Source: Desulfonauticus submarinus
GTDB lineage: Bacteria; Desulfobacterota; Desulfovibrionia; Desulfovibrionales; Desulfonatronovibrionaceae
DNA length: 64,000 nt
Assembly: GCF_900104045.1 (NCBI RefSeq)
Contig: NZ_FNIN01000002.1
Coordinates: 124,001-188,000 of the forward strand
Direction: 5' to 3'
Numbering within the stretch: position 1 is the stretch's first letter; each line of letters begins with the position of its first letter. The notes beneath the pieces are model-generated. The model ran no database searches and had not been told where the DNA came from. It saw nothing but the letters and a program-made list of their open reading frames with translations. Positions 18,966 through 30,022 of the stretch are shown piece by piece. A program made the position numbers and the translations under genes.

Positions 18966-20005
18966 AATTGAGTAACCTCGTAAAGAATTCTTTCTAAACC
19001 TAATCCATCAATAAGTTTTTTGCTTTTTAAATACATCTTCTCTCTTATACCATCATAGAGTATTTTTCTAATTTCTTCTTTTAATGTATTAACCTTAATT
19101 CTTAAAAACCACCCTAAATTACGAGCAGCCCCAAATTTTTCCAATCCTGTACCTATTCCTTCTTGATTCTCAGCAACAGTAATTATTAAACTCGGCACCC
19201 CCATAAACACCAGTTCCCAACAAGTACTTCCCCCGGCCGTTATTGCTAGATCCGCCCATTTCATAAATTCTGGCATTTCTTCAGGTAATGGAGAATATAT
19301 AAGCGAGGCAGGTAGATCTTTATCTTCTATATAAAACTTAATCTCTTCCAAATGTGGATTAGAAGGACCAACAATCACTTTAACTTCTATATCCAAATCA
19401 TTAAGAAGATATATCGCTTTGAGAACCTTAAGAGTTATATTCTCTATATCTGCTCCTCCCATTGTTACTAGAATATTACGAGCTTTTGTAGGAATTGTCC
19501 GTTTGAAGTTTCTATTTCGCAAAAACTCCTGTCTTAACATAACATATTTACATCCCAGCAATTGGACCGTATTTTCACTACACGAATAGTTCAACTCAGG
19601 AGCATTAATGTTCTGATTAAGCAAAATATCAGCGTAATAGAGAGGAAGATGATTATAATCATCAATCACCATTAACTTGTATCCATTTTCTTTAATCGCT
19701 TTCTGATAATCAGCGTCAAAGTGGTATCCATCTGCCACCACTATTGGCTCTTTCTGGCCGCTGGTTTTTAGATTACGCAAAAAAGCCAATGTGAATTCAA
19801 GATCAAAAGAATCTGGATGAGGGGTCTTTAAAGAAACCAGGTTAAAACCTTCATCTTGAATACGCTGACGCAAAAGTTTACTTCCACAATGAGAAAGAAA
19901 AACGACTTCACCACCTCTATCCTGCCATGCCTGCGCCAAAGCTATACACCGCATGATATGACCTGTTCCTATTTCAGGAGTTGAATCCGTACGAATTATT
20001 AACAT
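18962..20005 (-). CDS. pseG: UDP-sugar hydrolase of pseudaminic acid synthesis
   Basis: 347 residues. It is a GT-B-fold hydrolase related to MurG. The N-terminal TDSTPEIGTGHIMRCIALAQ carries the Gly-His that activates water, and MVIDDYNHLPLYYADILLNQ and ILVTMGGAD follow the PseG pattern. The C-terminal AITAGGSTCWELVFMGVPSL is the nucleotide-binding loop. It removes UDP from the modified altrosamine so that PseI can act. It is followed by a four-base overlap with the formyltransferase gene and preceded by the second NeuB-family gene. Confidence 0.9.
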   Translation of the reverse strand: MLIIRTDSTPEIGTGHIMRCIALAQAWQDRGGEVVFLSHCGSKLLRQRIQDEGFNLVSLKTPHPDSFDLEFTLAFLRNLKTSGQKEPIVVADGYHFDADYQKAIKENGYKLMVIDDYNHLPLYYADILLNQNINAPELNYSCSENTVQLLGCKYVMLRQEFLRNRNFKRTIPTKARNILVTMGGADIENITLKVLKAIYLLNDLDIEVKVIVGPSNPHLEEIKFYIEDKDLPASLIYSPLPEEMPEFMKWADLAITAGGSTCWELVFMGVPSLIITVAENQEGIGTGLEKFGAARNLGWFLRIKVNTLKEEIRKILYDGIREKMYLKSKKLIDGLGLERILYEVTQL

Positions 20006-20007
20006 AA

Positions 20008-21078
20008 CTACTCAAAATCATTAAAATATAATTTTTCACCTTGTAAAACATCTCTTTTTAATCTTTTCCCTAAAACTAAAAAATCTAAGTGAGCCTCAAT
20101 TCCATCTCCTGGCCTTCTATACTCTATCATATTTTGTTTTAAAAACTCCCCTTTCTTTAAATTTACTCTAGCAAATAAGCTTCTCCTCACTTTCTTTCTA
20201 TTATCTAATTCTTCTTTAGTTAGACTTTTCCTTCTACTACCCATCATCATCTCAATATTTCTAATAGCTTTTACAAACTCATACGCCTCATCAGGTTCCA
20301 AAGACATAATATGTTCAGGGCTACGAATAGTTTTGTCTAAAGTAATAGTTTTTTCTATAATATTAGCTCCTAACGCAACAGCCGCAATATCTGCATCTCT
20401 ACCAGGAAAATGATCGGAAAATGCTACTGGATAGGGAAACATTGCTTGAAGAGTAATAAGAATTCTCAAATTAACTCCTTGTAACGGAGAAGGATATCCT
20501 GAAGGACAATGATTAATAATGATCTTATCACAACCATTTCTTTCTAAAATATCTATTGCTTCCTCCACTTCTCCTAAAGTAGCTAATCCTGTGTCAATTT
20601 GTACAATCCAATCATATTTCGCTGCCTCTGCCAGCAAATAGTGATAATTAATATCTCCTGAACAAATTTTTATCATTCTAACACCATGTGAGTATAAAAA
20701 CTCTAACTCTTCTACTGTTGTGACTGTAGAAAAAAATAATATTTCTCTTTGTTTACAATAATTGATTAAATCTACCCACTCTTCTCTAGTAAGTTCTCTT
20801 CGTTTCAAAATATCTAATAAAGGTTCGCTAATTTCTATAATTTTCTTGGTATTCTTATCTACTAAAACTTTATATTTAAATAGTACTTCTTTAGAAGAAA
20901 CAAGATCTGATGCTCTCAACATTTGAAACTTTATAGCATCTGCTCCTGCCTTTACTGCGACATCTACTAACTTTTTAGCTGTATCCAACCCATTATGAGT
21001 TGCTCCTGCCTCCATTACAATAAAAATAGGTTGTCCTTTCCCTATCTTCTTGTCTCCATATTCAACTATCTTGCTCAT
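20008..21078 (-). CDS. Second NeuB-family nonulosonate synthase paralogue
   Basis: About 356 residues from ATG 21078, which overlaps the end of pseF; an upstream frame to 21111 is less likely. It carries a TIM barrel with FIVMEAGATHNG, AGADAIKFQML, MIKICSGDINYH, VQIDTGLATLGE, IINHCPSGYPSP, FSDHFPGRD and an EKTITL strand, followed by a SAF domain (RRSLFARVNLKKGEFL). It is clearly homologous to pseI at 17331 but differs at the first catalytic motif (EAGATHNG instead of ELSANHNQ). It probably makes or modifies another nonulosonate, or works on a formylated precursor. Placed between pseF and pseG. Confidence 0.8.
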   Translation of the reverse strand: MSKIVEYGDKKIGKGQPIFIVMEAGATHNGLDTAKKLVDVAVKAGADAIKFQMLRASDLVSSKEVLFKYKVLVDKNTKKIIEISEPLLDILKRRELTREEWVDLINYCKQREILFFSTVTTVEELEFLYSHGVRMIKICSGDINYHYLLAEAAKYDWIVQIDTGLATLGEVEEAIDILERNGCDKIIINHCPSGYPSPLQGVNLRILITLQAMFPYPVAFSDHFPGRDADIAAVALGANIIEKTITLDKTIRSPEHIMSLEPDEAYEFVKAIRNIEMMMGSRRKSLTKEELDNRKKVRRSLFARVNLKKGEFLKQNMIEYRRPGDGIEAHLDFLVLGKRLKRDVLQGEKLYFNDFE

Positions 21079-21778
21079 CGAAAATACCCCTTTCGAGTAA
21101 AAACTCAGCAAACAAAAAGTCCTCTAGTGTATCAATATCAACACTTCTATTCCATGGCATGGTATAAGTAAATAAAGGCCTACCATAGTAAGTTCTATTC
21201 TCTAGAAAAGAAGGTATATCAACAATTGTAATTGCTCCATTAGCTCTATAAGTATTTGGCAATTCATGCCTCTTTAAATTAATAAAGTCAGGAAAACACG
21301 GCTCCATTATTAAACTCTTTTGTTTTAATCTTTTTAAAGCCCAAAAAGGGTTATGACCAAACTCTGACACACTCATTAAAAACTTAGCTTTATTTTTTTT
21401 AAATATATCCAAAGCATTTCTAATATCATTAGGAGTCCTAAAAGGCGTAGTTGGAAGTAATATAATCAATATGTCAAAAAATTTCCCTATTCTTTCATAT
21501 TGCCTTAATACGTCCAGACATACATCTGCCACTCCAGCTGGATCTCTTGCCAGATCTTTAGAACGCATAAAAGGAACTTTAGCTCCTGCTTGCTTGGCAA
21601 TATCAGCAATTTCTTCACTTTCAGTGGACACCATAATTTCTCCACAGCATCCTGACTCTGTCGCACTTTTAATTGTATACTCTATTAGAGGACGCCCTCT
21701 CAAGGGCAAAATATTTTTTCTCGGTAGTCGAGTAGAACCGAGCTTTGCAGGAATAATTGTTAAAACTTTTTTATCCAT
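21062..21778 (-). CDS. pseF: CMP-pseudaminic-acid-type cytidylyltransferase
   Basis: About 238 residues; ATG 21778 has AAGGGACA upstream, and ATG 21790 is an alternative. It is a CMP-sialate-synthetase fold: TIIPAKLGSTRLPRKNILPL at the N-terminus is the CTP-binding loop, MVSTESEEIADIA and ILLPTTPFRTPNDI follow in order, and RSVDIDTLEDFLFAEFLL is the C-terminal metal and sugar region. It activates the nonulosonic acid with CTP before transfer. It overlaps the methylase gene before it and the synthase gene after it, so it sits in a coupled run. Confidence 0.87.
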   Translation of the reverse strand: MDKKVLTIIPAKLGSTRLPRKNILPLRGRPLIEYTIKSATESGCCGEIMVSTESEEIADIAKQAGAKVPFMRSKDLARDPAGVADVCLDVLRQYERIGKFFDILIILLPTTPFRTPNDIRNALDIFKKNKAKFLMSVSEFGHNPFWALKRLKQKSLIMEPCFPDFINLKRHELPNTYRANGAITIVDIPSFLENRTYYGRPLFTYTMPWNRSVDIDTLEDFLFAEFLLERGIFDEQDS

Positions 21779-22424
21779 TGTCCCTTCCATCTTTCTTCTC
21801 TAATAAAAACCAATTCATATCATCTTGCGGAAAATACTCATCTCTATGATAAACAAAACCATAATCAATTAAAAACAAATCATTATATAAATCTAACATT
21901 TCTCCTGCAAAATCTCTTTTAAAGAGTTTGTTTCTATGGCCTCTATAAACAACTTCAACTGGAGTTGGATTATAATATTCACATATAAGAATATATCTTC
22001 TTGAACTATGATATAAAAGATTATAAACTATTTTTAATTTGTTAGGATTTATATGAATTAATACCCCTTTAGTAAAAGTTAAATCCCATTTTTTGTCAAA
22101 AGCAATATCTAATATAGAACTAACATAAATTTCTGCACTAGGTATATTATTTTTTAATTCTAAAGCAGCTTTTTCATTTATCTCTACTGCCCCCATCTCT
22201 AGTTCAGGGATTAAATATCTAAGGGCCATTAAATTAAGACCGATATTTGCTCCTAACTCTAAAACGCTTTTAACATTTATGGTATGTCGTAATATCCTAC
22301 TAAAAAGAGAGATATTCGAAGCAATACGTAAATAATCTCTATTACGCAGTGAATAATCATCTCCAAACTTACCTTTCCAAAATAATTCCTGCTCTGTAAA
22401 TTTTCTATCCATTGTCTGATTCAT
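21771..22424 (-). CDS. Pseudaminic acid biosynthesis-associated methylase
   Basis: 217 residues. Rossmann SAM site VLELGANIGLNLMALR, then MGAVEINEKAA, and a motif-IV-like LTFTKGVLIHINPNKL. The RDYLRIASN start and YFPQDDMNWFLLEKK end agree with the small methylase family that accompanies pseB-pseC-pseF clusters (TIGR03587 type). The exact methyl acceptor in this family is unsettled. It lies 3 bases after pseC and overlaps pseF. Confidence 0.8.
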   Translation of the reverse strand: MNQTMDRKFTEQELFWKGKFGDDYSLRNRDYLRIASNISLFSRILRHTINVKSVLELGANIGLNLMALRYLIPELEMGAVEINEKAALELKNNIPSAEIYVSSILDIAFDKKWDLTFTKGVLIHINPNKLKIVYNLLYHSSRRYILICEYYNPTPVEVVYRGHRNKLFKRDFAGEMLDLYNDLFLIDYGFVYHRDEYFPQDDMNWFLLEKKDGRDNG

Positions 22425-22427
22425 CCA

Positions 22428-24570
<2,143 letters not shown>

Positions 24571-24607
24571 TTAATTTACTATAACCAAAAGCAAATATTG
24601 TGCCATA

Positions 24608-24641
24608 TTCAAAAACTAAATGAGACATTTCAAAAACTAAA
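24608..24641. repeat. 13-bp direct repeat in the pseB/fcl divergent region
   Basis: TTCAAAAACTAAA occurs at 24608-24620 and again at 24629-24641, 21 bases apart start to start, which is two DNA turns. The whole interval 24553-24789 (237 bases) between the divergent pseB and fcl genes is very AT-rich and must contain both promoters, but no clean promoter hexamer pair stands out. The repeat could bind a regulator, or be chance in AT-rich DNA. Confidence 0.4.
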
Positions 24642-24789
24642 AAATTGAAAACCTTCTTAATTTTTTATAAATTCTAATCTAACATGAAAAATATTTTTAT
24701 AGACAGGATAAATAAGAAAAGGGTATTCAATACCTAACTGAATAATCTAAAAATATAAAATAGAGAATTTATCTAAGGAGCAAAGATAT

Positions 24790-25734
24790 ATGCATAAAAA
24801 CTCTAAAATATACATAGCCGGCCATAAGGGAATGGTGGGGAGTGCTATCTGGCGTGCTCTTAAAGATAAAGGATACTCTAATCTAATTGGGTTTCCATCT
24901 AGCAAACTAGATCTTACGAATCAAAAGCAAGTAGAGGACTTTTTTCTTACATATAAACCAGAGTATGTATTTTTAGCAGCAGCCAAAGTTGGAGGAATAT
25001 TAGCCAATGCGACCTATCCTGCTCAATTTATTTATACAAATATTGCCATTGCGACAAATGTAATTCATGCTGCTCATAAGACAAAAGTCAAAAAACTCTT
25101 ATTTTTAGGTTCTTCTTGTATTTATCCAAGGGAATGTCCTCAGCCGATTAAAGAAGAGTATTTACTCACTTCTAGTTTAGAACCCACTAACGAAGCATAT
25201 GCAATAGCTAAAATTGCTGGTCTTAAAATGTGCGAATTTTATTTTAAAGAATATAAAGATAATTTCTTTGCTGTTATGCCAACTAATTTATATGGACCAA
25301 ATGACAATTTCCATTTAGAAACCAGTCATGTTTTACCTGCCATGTTACGCAAATTTCATGAGGCAAAAATAAATAATAAGCAGCACGTCACCCTTTGGGG
25401 AACAGGACGTCCTAAAAGGGAATTCCTCCATGTGGACGATTTAGCAGAAGCCTGTATCTTTTTAATGAATCTAAAACAAGATTTTCCCCGCCTATTAAAT
25501 ATAGGATGCGGCCAAGATTTAAGCATAAAAGAACTTGCTTATAAAATTAAAACAATCATTGGATATAATGGAGAAATTATATGGGACACATCTAAACCAG
25601 ATGGAACTCCTCGCAAACTTTTAGATATAAGCAAAATAAAAAAATTAGGCTGGCAACCTAAAATAAAATTAGACAAAGGCATATCCTCTACCTATAAATG
25701 GTTTGTTGCCAACTATAACAACATAAAGGAATAG
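24790..25734 (+). CDS. fcl: GDP-L-fucose synthase
   Basis: 314 residues with AAGGAGCAAAGATAT before the ATG. SDR epimerase/reductase: [52 protein letters not shown] (Tyr-x3-Lys) and [10 protein letters not shown], all diagnostic of WcaG/Fcl. It converts GDP-4-keto-6-deoxymannose, made by the adjacent gmd product, into GDP-L-fucose with NADPH. Only two bases separate it from gmd, so the pair is an operon divergent from pseB. Confidence 0.94.
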   Translation: MHKNSKIYIAGHKGMVGSAIWRALKDKGYSNLIGFPSSKLDLTNQKQVEDFFLTYKPEYVFLAAAKVGGILANATYPAQFIYTNIAIATNVIHAAHKTKVKKLLFLGSSCIYPRECPQPIKEEYLLTSSLEPTNEAYAIAKIAGLKMCEFYFKEYKDNFFAVMPTNLYGPNDNFHLETSHVLPAMLRKFHEAKINNKQHVTLWGTGRPKREFLHVDDLAEACIFLMNLKQDFPRLLNIGCGQDLSIKELAYKIKTIIGYNGEIIWDTSKPDGTPRKLLDISKIKKLGWQPKIKLDKGISSTYKWFVANYNNIKE

Positions 25735-25736
25735 TT

Positions 25737-26897
25737 ATGGAAAAAATAGCTTTAATTACAGGTATTACAGGACAAGATGGTGCATATTTAGCAGACTTTC
25801 TTTTAAAAAAAGGATATATTGTCCATGGAATTAAAAGACGTACTTCTCTTTTTAATACGGATCGCATTGAACACTTATACCAAGATCCACATGACCCAAA
25901 TAGGCGATTTATTTTACACTACGGAGATCTCACTGATTCTACTAACCTAATTAGATTAATTCAACGAATCCAACCAGATGAAATATATAATCTAGCTGCT
26001 CAAAGCCATGTTCAAGTATCTTTTGACAATCCAGAATATACTGCCAATGTAGATGCCCTAGGCACTCTTAGAATATTAGAGGCAATAAGAATTCTAAATC
26101 TAGTTAAAAAAACAAAATTTTATCAAGCATCTACCTCTGAATTATTTGGCAAGGTTCAACAAATACCTCAAAATGAAAACACTCCTTTTTATCCCCGCTC
26201 TCCTTATGCAGTAGCTAAATTATATGCTTACTGGATTACTGTAAATTACCGTGAGGCCTATGGTATATATGCCTGTAATGGTATTTTATTTAACCATGAA
26301 TCTCCTATTAGAGGAGAAACTTTTGTAACCAGAAAAATTACCCGCGCTTTAACTCGAATTGTATTAGGATTACAAGACAGACTATACCTTGGGAATCTGG
26401 ATGCCAAAAGAGATTGGGGACATGCTAAAGACTATGTAAAAATGATGTGGCTTATGCTTCAACAAAAAAAACCTGAGGACTATGTCATCGCTACAGGCGA
26501 ACAACACAGTGTTAGAGAATTTGTAGAACAAAGTGCCAATCTTTTGGGTTTAGAAATAGAATGGAAGGGCAAAGGAGTAGATACAAAAGGGTTCGTAAAT
26601 AAATTCAATAAGGACAAATTCTTCCATTTACTTGATATTCTAGGCTTAAAACCTAAAATAAATAGTTTCGACTTAGAAGAACGATGTATTATAGAAATAG
26701 ATCCTCGCTATTTTAGGCCAACAGAAGTAGAAACTCTTCTTGGGGATGCTACCAAAGCCAAGGAAAAGTTAGGTTGGGAGCCTAAAATAACCTTCTCAGA
26801 CATGATTAAAGAAATGGTTGAACAAGATTTAATACTAGCCTGTAGGGATTTTTTATGTGAAAACAATGGCTTTTGTATACAAACTAGAGAATGGTAA
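25737..26897 (+). CDS. gmd: GDP-mannose 4,6-dehydratase
   Basis: 386 residues, start ATG after [28 protein letters not shown] is the NADP site, [15 protein letters not shown] and [12 protein letters not shown] are Gmd-specific, STSELFGKV and [11 protein letters not shown] hold the catalytic residues, and [20 protein letters not shown] follows. The tail is somewhat longer than in many Gmd proteins: a stretch around residues 285-320 before [14 protein letters not shown] looks like an insertion. It supplies the substrate of Fcl. Confidence 0.94.
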   Translation: MEKIALITGITGQDGAYLADFLLKKGYIVHGIKRRTSLFNTDRIEHLYQDPHDPNRRFILHYGDLTDSTNLIRLIQRIQPDEIYNLAAQSHVQVSFDNPEYTANVDALGTLRILEAIRILNLVKKTKFYQASTSELFGKVQQIPQNENTPFYPRSPYAVAKLYAYWITVNYREAYGIYACNGILFNHESPIRGETFVTRKITRALTRIVLGLQDRLYLGNLDAKRDWGHAKDYVKMMWLMLQQKKPEDYVIATGEQHSVREFVEQSANLLGLEIEWKGKGVDTKGFVNKFNKDKFFHLLDILGLKPKINSFDLEERCIIEIDPRYFRPTEVETLLGDATKAKEKLGWEPKITFSDMIKEMVEQDLILACRDFLCENNGFCIQTREW

Positions 26898-26918
26898 TAA
26901 AAATTAAGATCTGCTCAT

Positions 26919-27737
26919 TCACTTCTTAGATAAAAGAGAAAACCAATATTTATGACTATTTATAAAATCTACAGAAATATCAAAATCCTCTTTAGTGTGT
27001 GGCTCTAAAGTATATGTTGGACTAATCTCTAAAAACTCAAGTCCAGCAAAAAGCTCTACAAAAGGAATATTTCCTGCTCCCAAACCAAGGTGTTTATCAT
27101 CAAAACCATCATTATCATGTAAATGAAGATGTTTTAAAAATGGTCCCAACAACTGAAGCCATTGTGCTAAATTACCAAGCTCACTTCCTTTTCCAAAACA
27201 AAACCAGTGACCTATATCTAGACAAAATCCTAAATACCTAATACTCCCTAGATGAGATAATAAATCTTTTATTGGTTCAGGCTCAAGTTCATAGACATTT
27301 TCCAAAAAAAGAGGAAAACGTTCATTTATCCTATCCAAAACCATTTCCCAAGTAGTCAAAGAATTGACCAACCAGTCAGAAAAAAAATCATCATATTCTT
27401 GAGGAAAATATCCAATATGAGCTATACTATGCACAGGGCTATATACTGCAGCTATGTCAACAGCCTCTAACAAGCGCTTCCTTGTAGCTTCTAAAATAAA
27501 CGGATCAAGCGCTCCAGGCCTTAATTCTAAAAAAGGCAAATGAATAGAAACCTTAAGACCTTGTTTTGCAAAAATATCTGCAACTTCTAAATGCCAGCTC
27601 TTAGGGAACTCCTCCACACTAAGCCAATCTAACCCCAGTTCAGGCTGAATACGATGTTTAAGAAAATAATCCAAATATTCTTTGCCATCATAAATATATC
27701 TTAAAGGCAAGTTAACAAAAAAATTATGGAGAGACAT
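26919..27737 (-). CDS. Sugar phosphate isomerase/epimerase-fold TIM barrel (CbiR-like candidate)
   Basis: 272 residues, ATG after AAAGAGGATATTT. AP-endonuclease-2 fold: metal ligands are visible as Glu in FLENVYEL, Asp/His in FCLDIGHWFCFG, His in LKHLHLHDNDGFDDKHL and Glu near the end in YTLEPHTKEDF. No secretion signal. The fold covers xylose isomerases, hydrolases and the cobamide-remodelling phosphodiesterase CbiR. CbiR is possible because the window also encodes corrin synthesis genes, but it is an inference. It is the last gene of the purB operon and overlaps the peptidase gene by 14 bases. Confidence 0.65.
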   Translation of the reverse strand: MSLHNFFVNLPLRYIYDGKEYLDYFLKHRIQPELGLDWLSVEEFPKSWHLEVADIFAKQGLKVSIHLPFLELRPGALDPFILEATRKRLLEAVDIAAVYSPVHSIAHIGYFPQEYDDFFSDWLVNSLTTWEMVLDRINERFPLFLENVYELEPEPIKDLLSHLGSIRYLGFCLDIGHWFCFGKGSELGNLAQWLQLLGPFLKHLHLHDNDGFDDKHLGLGAGNIPFVELFAGLEFLEISPTYTLEPHTKEDFDISVDFINSHKYWFSLLSKK

Positions 27738-29358
27738 AAATATCCTCTTTCTTTACTAAATCAAAGTTAAGAGCATTTCTGATTGTAATCCTATGCAACC
27801 CTTCTTCTAGTTTAAGAATATCTCCACTATAGTAAGGAAGAGGATATTTATCAAGAAATAAACAAAAATATTTTTCAGGATATATCTTTATTTTATAGTC
27901 ACCTTGTTTTATCTTACTCTTTAGCAAAGTATACTGACTATTTTTTTTATCAATTAAAACAATATACTCTAATTTTGCTTTAGAGACTAAAACTCTCCAC
28001 TTATAGGGATAAGAGTTTTTTGTTTCCCGTATAATATCAAACTGCCAAGTATTATCATTTAACACTTTAATATATTTTGACATAAACACATTTTTTGTTA
28101 AGTAAATAGGTGAATCTATATCCTGACCTGTATTAGTTAAGGAGTTAAATTTAATATAACCTTTTACATTTATCACCTCTCTCTTATTAGGCCATAATCC
28201 ATATACAATTAGTGTTTGTCCTTCAAATGCCTTAATTGTTTCTCCTGGAAAAGCACATTTGACCTTACCGTCTAAAGAATAAATTAATAACGGATACCCA
28301 ATACAAGACGAATAATACTTACTTTGTCCTATTTTTTTCTGTAAAACATTTTTTCCATCTAAAATAAAAGCAATATTTGTCCTTTGTCCTGGAAAAAGGA
28401 CGAACTCTTTATTTTTTAAATCAATATCTATATCTCCAACTTTTACACCTACTTCCACACTTTTTGGATAAGAAAGATGCACTTTAAATACAAAGTTATT
28501 TACACGATAAATTTGAAAGTCTATCCTCTGTTTAAACCAATTTTTTATATCTTTTTCTATTTCTTTATTCCATGGAAGTTCAAATTCAACTCCCATCTCA
28601 GCACAAAGCCTTTTAATTAACATAAGCATATGTTTTGCTTTCCAAGACAAGTCCTTTATATTTTTACTAACTTCTATAGCAAAAGCAGGTTTGATATAAT
28701 TTTTTAGTACATTATAAGTTAAAGATTTTTTTTGCTCTGGATATAAAGTTGTTGGAGAGAAGGTGTTCATGTTAAATAAAGAAAAAGAATACTTAGAAGG
28801 CGTAACTTGAGGGTTTACATCGCTTAAAACAGTTTTAGCCACACTTGCCAAATAAATATGTTCATAAACTGGTTCATCTATAATAATAGACTGACCATAA
28901 CGTTTAGGATTTCTCAAGACATCAATATAATATTTAGAATAAAAACCACTTCCTTCATGAAGATGAATAAGGCCATCGCTCAATCCTACTAAATAAAAAA
29001 TTGCTTGTGCTAAAGAATCTTCATAATATTCACGATAATTTTTATCAAACCTTCTATTCAAATCCACATGAACTTGTCTTTTAAATAAAAACAAAGAAGG
29101 CCAATTAGCTCGCGGAACTATTATCAAGCTTCCCTTTTTTACTTTCGCCTTACTTAAAATCTGAGCACAAATTACTCCTGTAAGCTCATCACCCTGAATG
29201 CCACCTTGAAGCATTATAGTTGGCCCAGGATGTTCGCCTTTTAAAAAATAAACTTTTAAAGGGAAAAAAGTTTCTTTGAAATAAACGCCAGAAGAAGCAA
29301 AAACACTATTGCTAAGAGCTACACTACAAAAGAATATTATCCAAAGGATATGTCTCAC
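27724..29358 (-). CDS. Secreted M14/M99-type carboxypeptidase, Csd4/Pgp1-like
   Basis: 544 residues with a signal peptide (about 1-22, ending VFASS). The zinc site reads GGIQGDE (Gln55, Glu58) with His134 in IHLHEGSG, and VDLNRRFD near 98-105 matches the substrate Asn-Arg. A Gln in place of the usual first His ligand is the hallmark of Helicobacter Csd4, a D,L-carboxypeptidase that trims peptidoglycan tripeptides to set helical shape. The C-terminal 270 residues look like beta-sandwich modules. It overlaps the membrane protein gene before it by 35 bases. Acts in the periplasm. Confidence 0.78.
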   Translation of the reverse strand: MRHILWIIFFCSVALSNSVFASSGVYFKETFFPLKVYFLKGEHPGPTIMLQGGIQGDELTGVICAQILSKAKVKKGSLIIVPRANWPSLFLFKRQVHVDLNRRFDKNYREYYEDSLAQAIFYLVGLSDGLIHLHEGSGFYSKYYIDVLRNPKRYGQSIIIDEPVYEHIYLASVAKTVLSDVNPQVTPSKYSFSLFNMNTFSPTTLYPEQKKSLTYNVLKNYIKPAFAIEVSKNIKDLSWKAKHMLMLIKRLCAEMGVEFELPWNKEIEKDIKNWFKQRIDFQIYRVNNFVFKVHLSYPKSVEVGVKVGDIDIDLKNKEFVLFPGQRTNIAFILDGKNVLQKKIGQSKYYSSCIGYPLLIYSLDGKVKCAFPGETIKAFEGQTLIVYGLWPNKREVINVKGYIKFNSLTNTGQDIDSPIYLTKNVFMSKYIKVLNDNTWQFDIIRETKNSYPYKWRVLVSKAKLEYIVLIDKKNSQYTLLKSKIKQGDYKIKIYPEKYFCLFLDKYPLPYYSGDILKLEEGLHRITIRNALNFDLVKKEDIYVSP

Positions 29359-30022
29359 GAAAAATTACTTTTCCTTGATTGTTTTTAACTGTTAACTTAA
29401 ATGCAAAAATATTATTCATGCTTATATAATCTGGAACTTTAAATCTAATCTGAACAGCCTTGAATCTTGAAATGGTAAATTTCAAATCTTCATTAGTTAA
29501 ATTTAAGTCATAACTTTTTCCATCTCTAGTAATAACAGTAATAAAAACTCTTCCTCTACTTTCTTTATTTGCTTCCAAATTATTTAAGTCAAAACGCATA
29601 AGAAAATATTTATTATCTCTTATACACTGAACATTACTTATCTTAACTAAATTCAAATTCTTTTTACCAAAAAGTTCCTCTAAATCTAATCCTGGCTTAT
29701 TCTTATTTTGAGCAATCCCTGAGACTAAATCTTTAATATATGTCTCATCATACTTTTCTAATAACTGTTTAACATTGTTCAAACGACTTAACTCAAATTT
29801 TATTTCCTTTAACTCATTCTCTTTTTCTTCTAATAGCGCATAATTTTTTTTATTTTCTTTATTTAATTTAAACAAAAAGAACGTACTAATACCACAGTAT
29901 AATAGAATAAACACTAATAAAATGGGCAAAAATTTAACTACCCATCTCTTTATTCTAAAAGTTTTAAGAGAAGTATCATCTCGTAAAACAATTATATTAT
30001 AATATATCTGCTTATTTTTCAT
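29324..30022 (-). CDS. Single-pass membrane protein with coiled coil
   Basis: 232 residues. A short cytoplasmic N-terminus precedes one membrane segment (about 32-52, LPILLVFILLYCGISTFFLF), then a strongly charged coiled coil (about 53-95, KENKKNYALLEEKENELKEI), then a periplasmic domain with beta-strand character. I do not recognise the family. The gene overlaps both the L,D-transpeptidase-like gene upstream (11 bases) and the M99 peptidase downstream (35 bases), so the three are made together; an anchoring or scaffolding role for the two secreted enzymes is a reasonable guess. Confidence 0.65.
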   Translation of the reverse strand: MKNKQIYYNIIVLRDDTSLKTFRIKRWVVKFLPILLVFILLYCGISTFFLFKLNKENKKNYALLEEKENELKEIKFELSRLNNVKQLLEKYDETYIKDLVSGIAQNKNKPGLDLEELFGKKNLNLVKISNVQCIRDNKYFLMRFDLNNLEANKESRGRVFITVITRDGKSYDLNLTNEDLKFTISRFKAVQIRFKVPDYISMNNIFAFKLTVKNNQGKVIFRETYPLDNILL

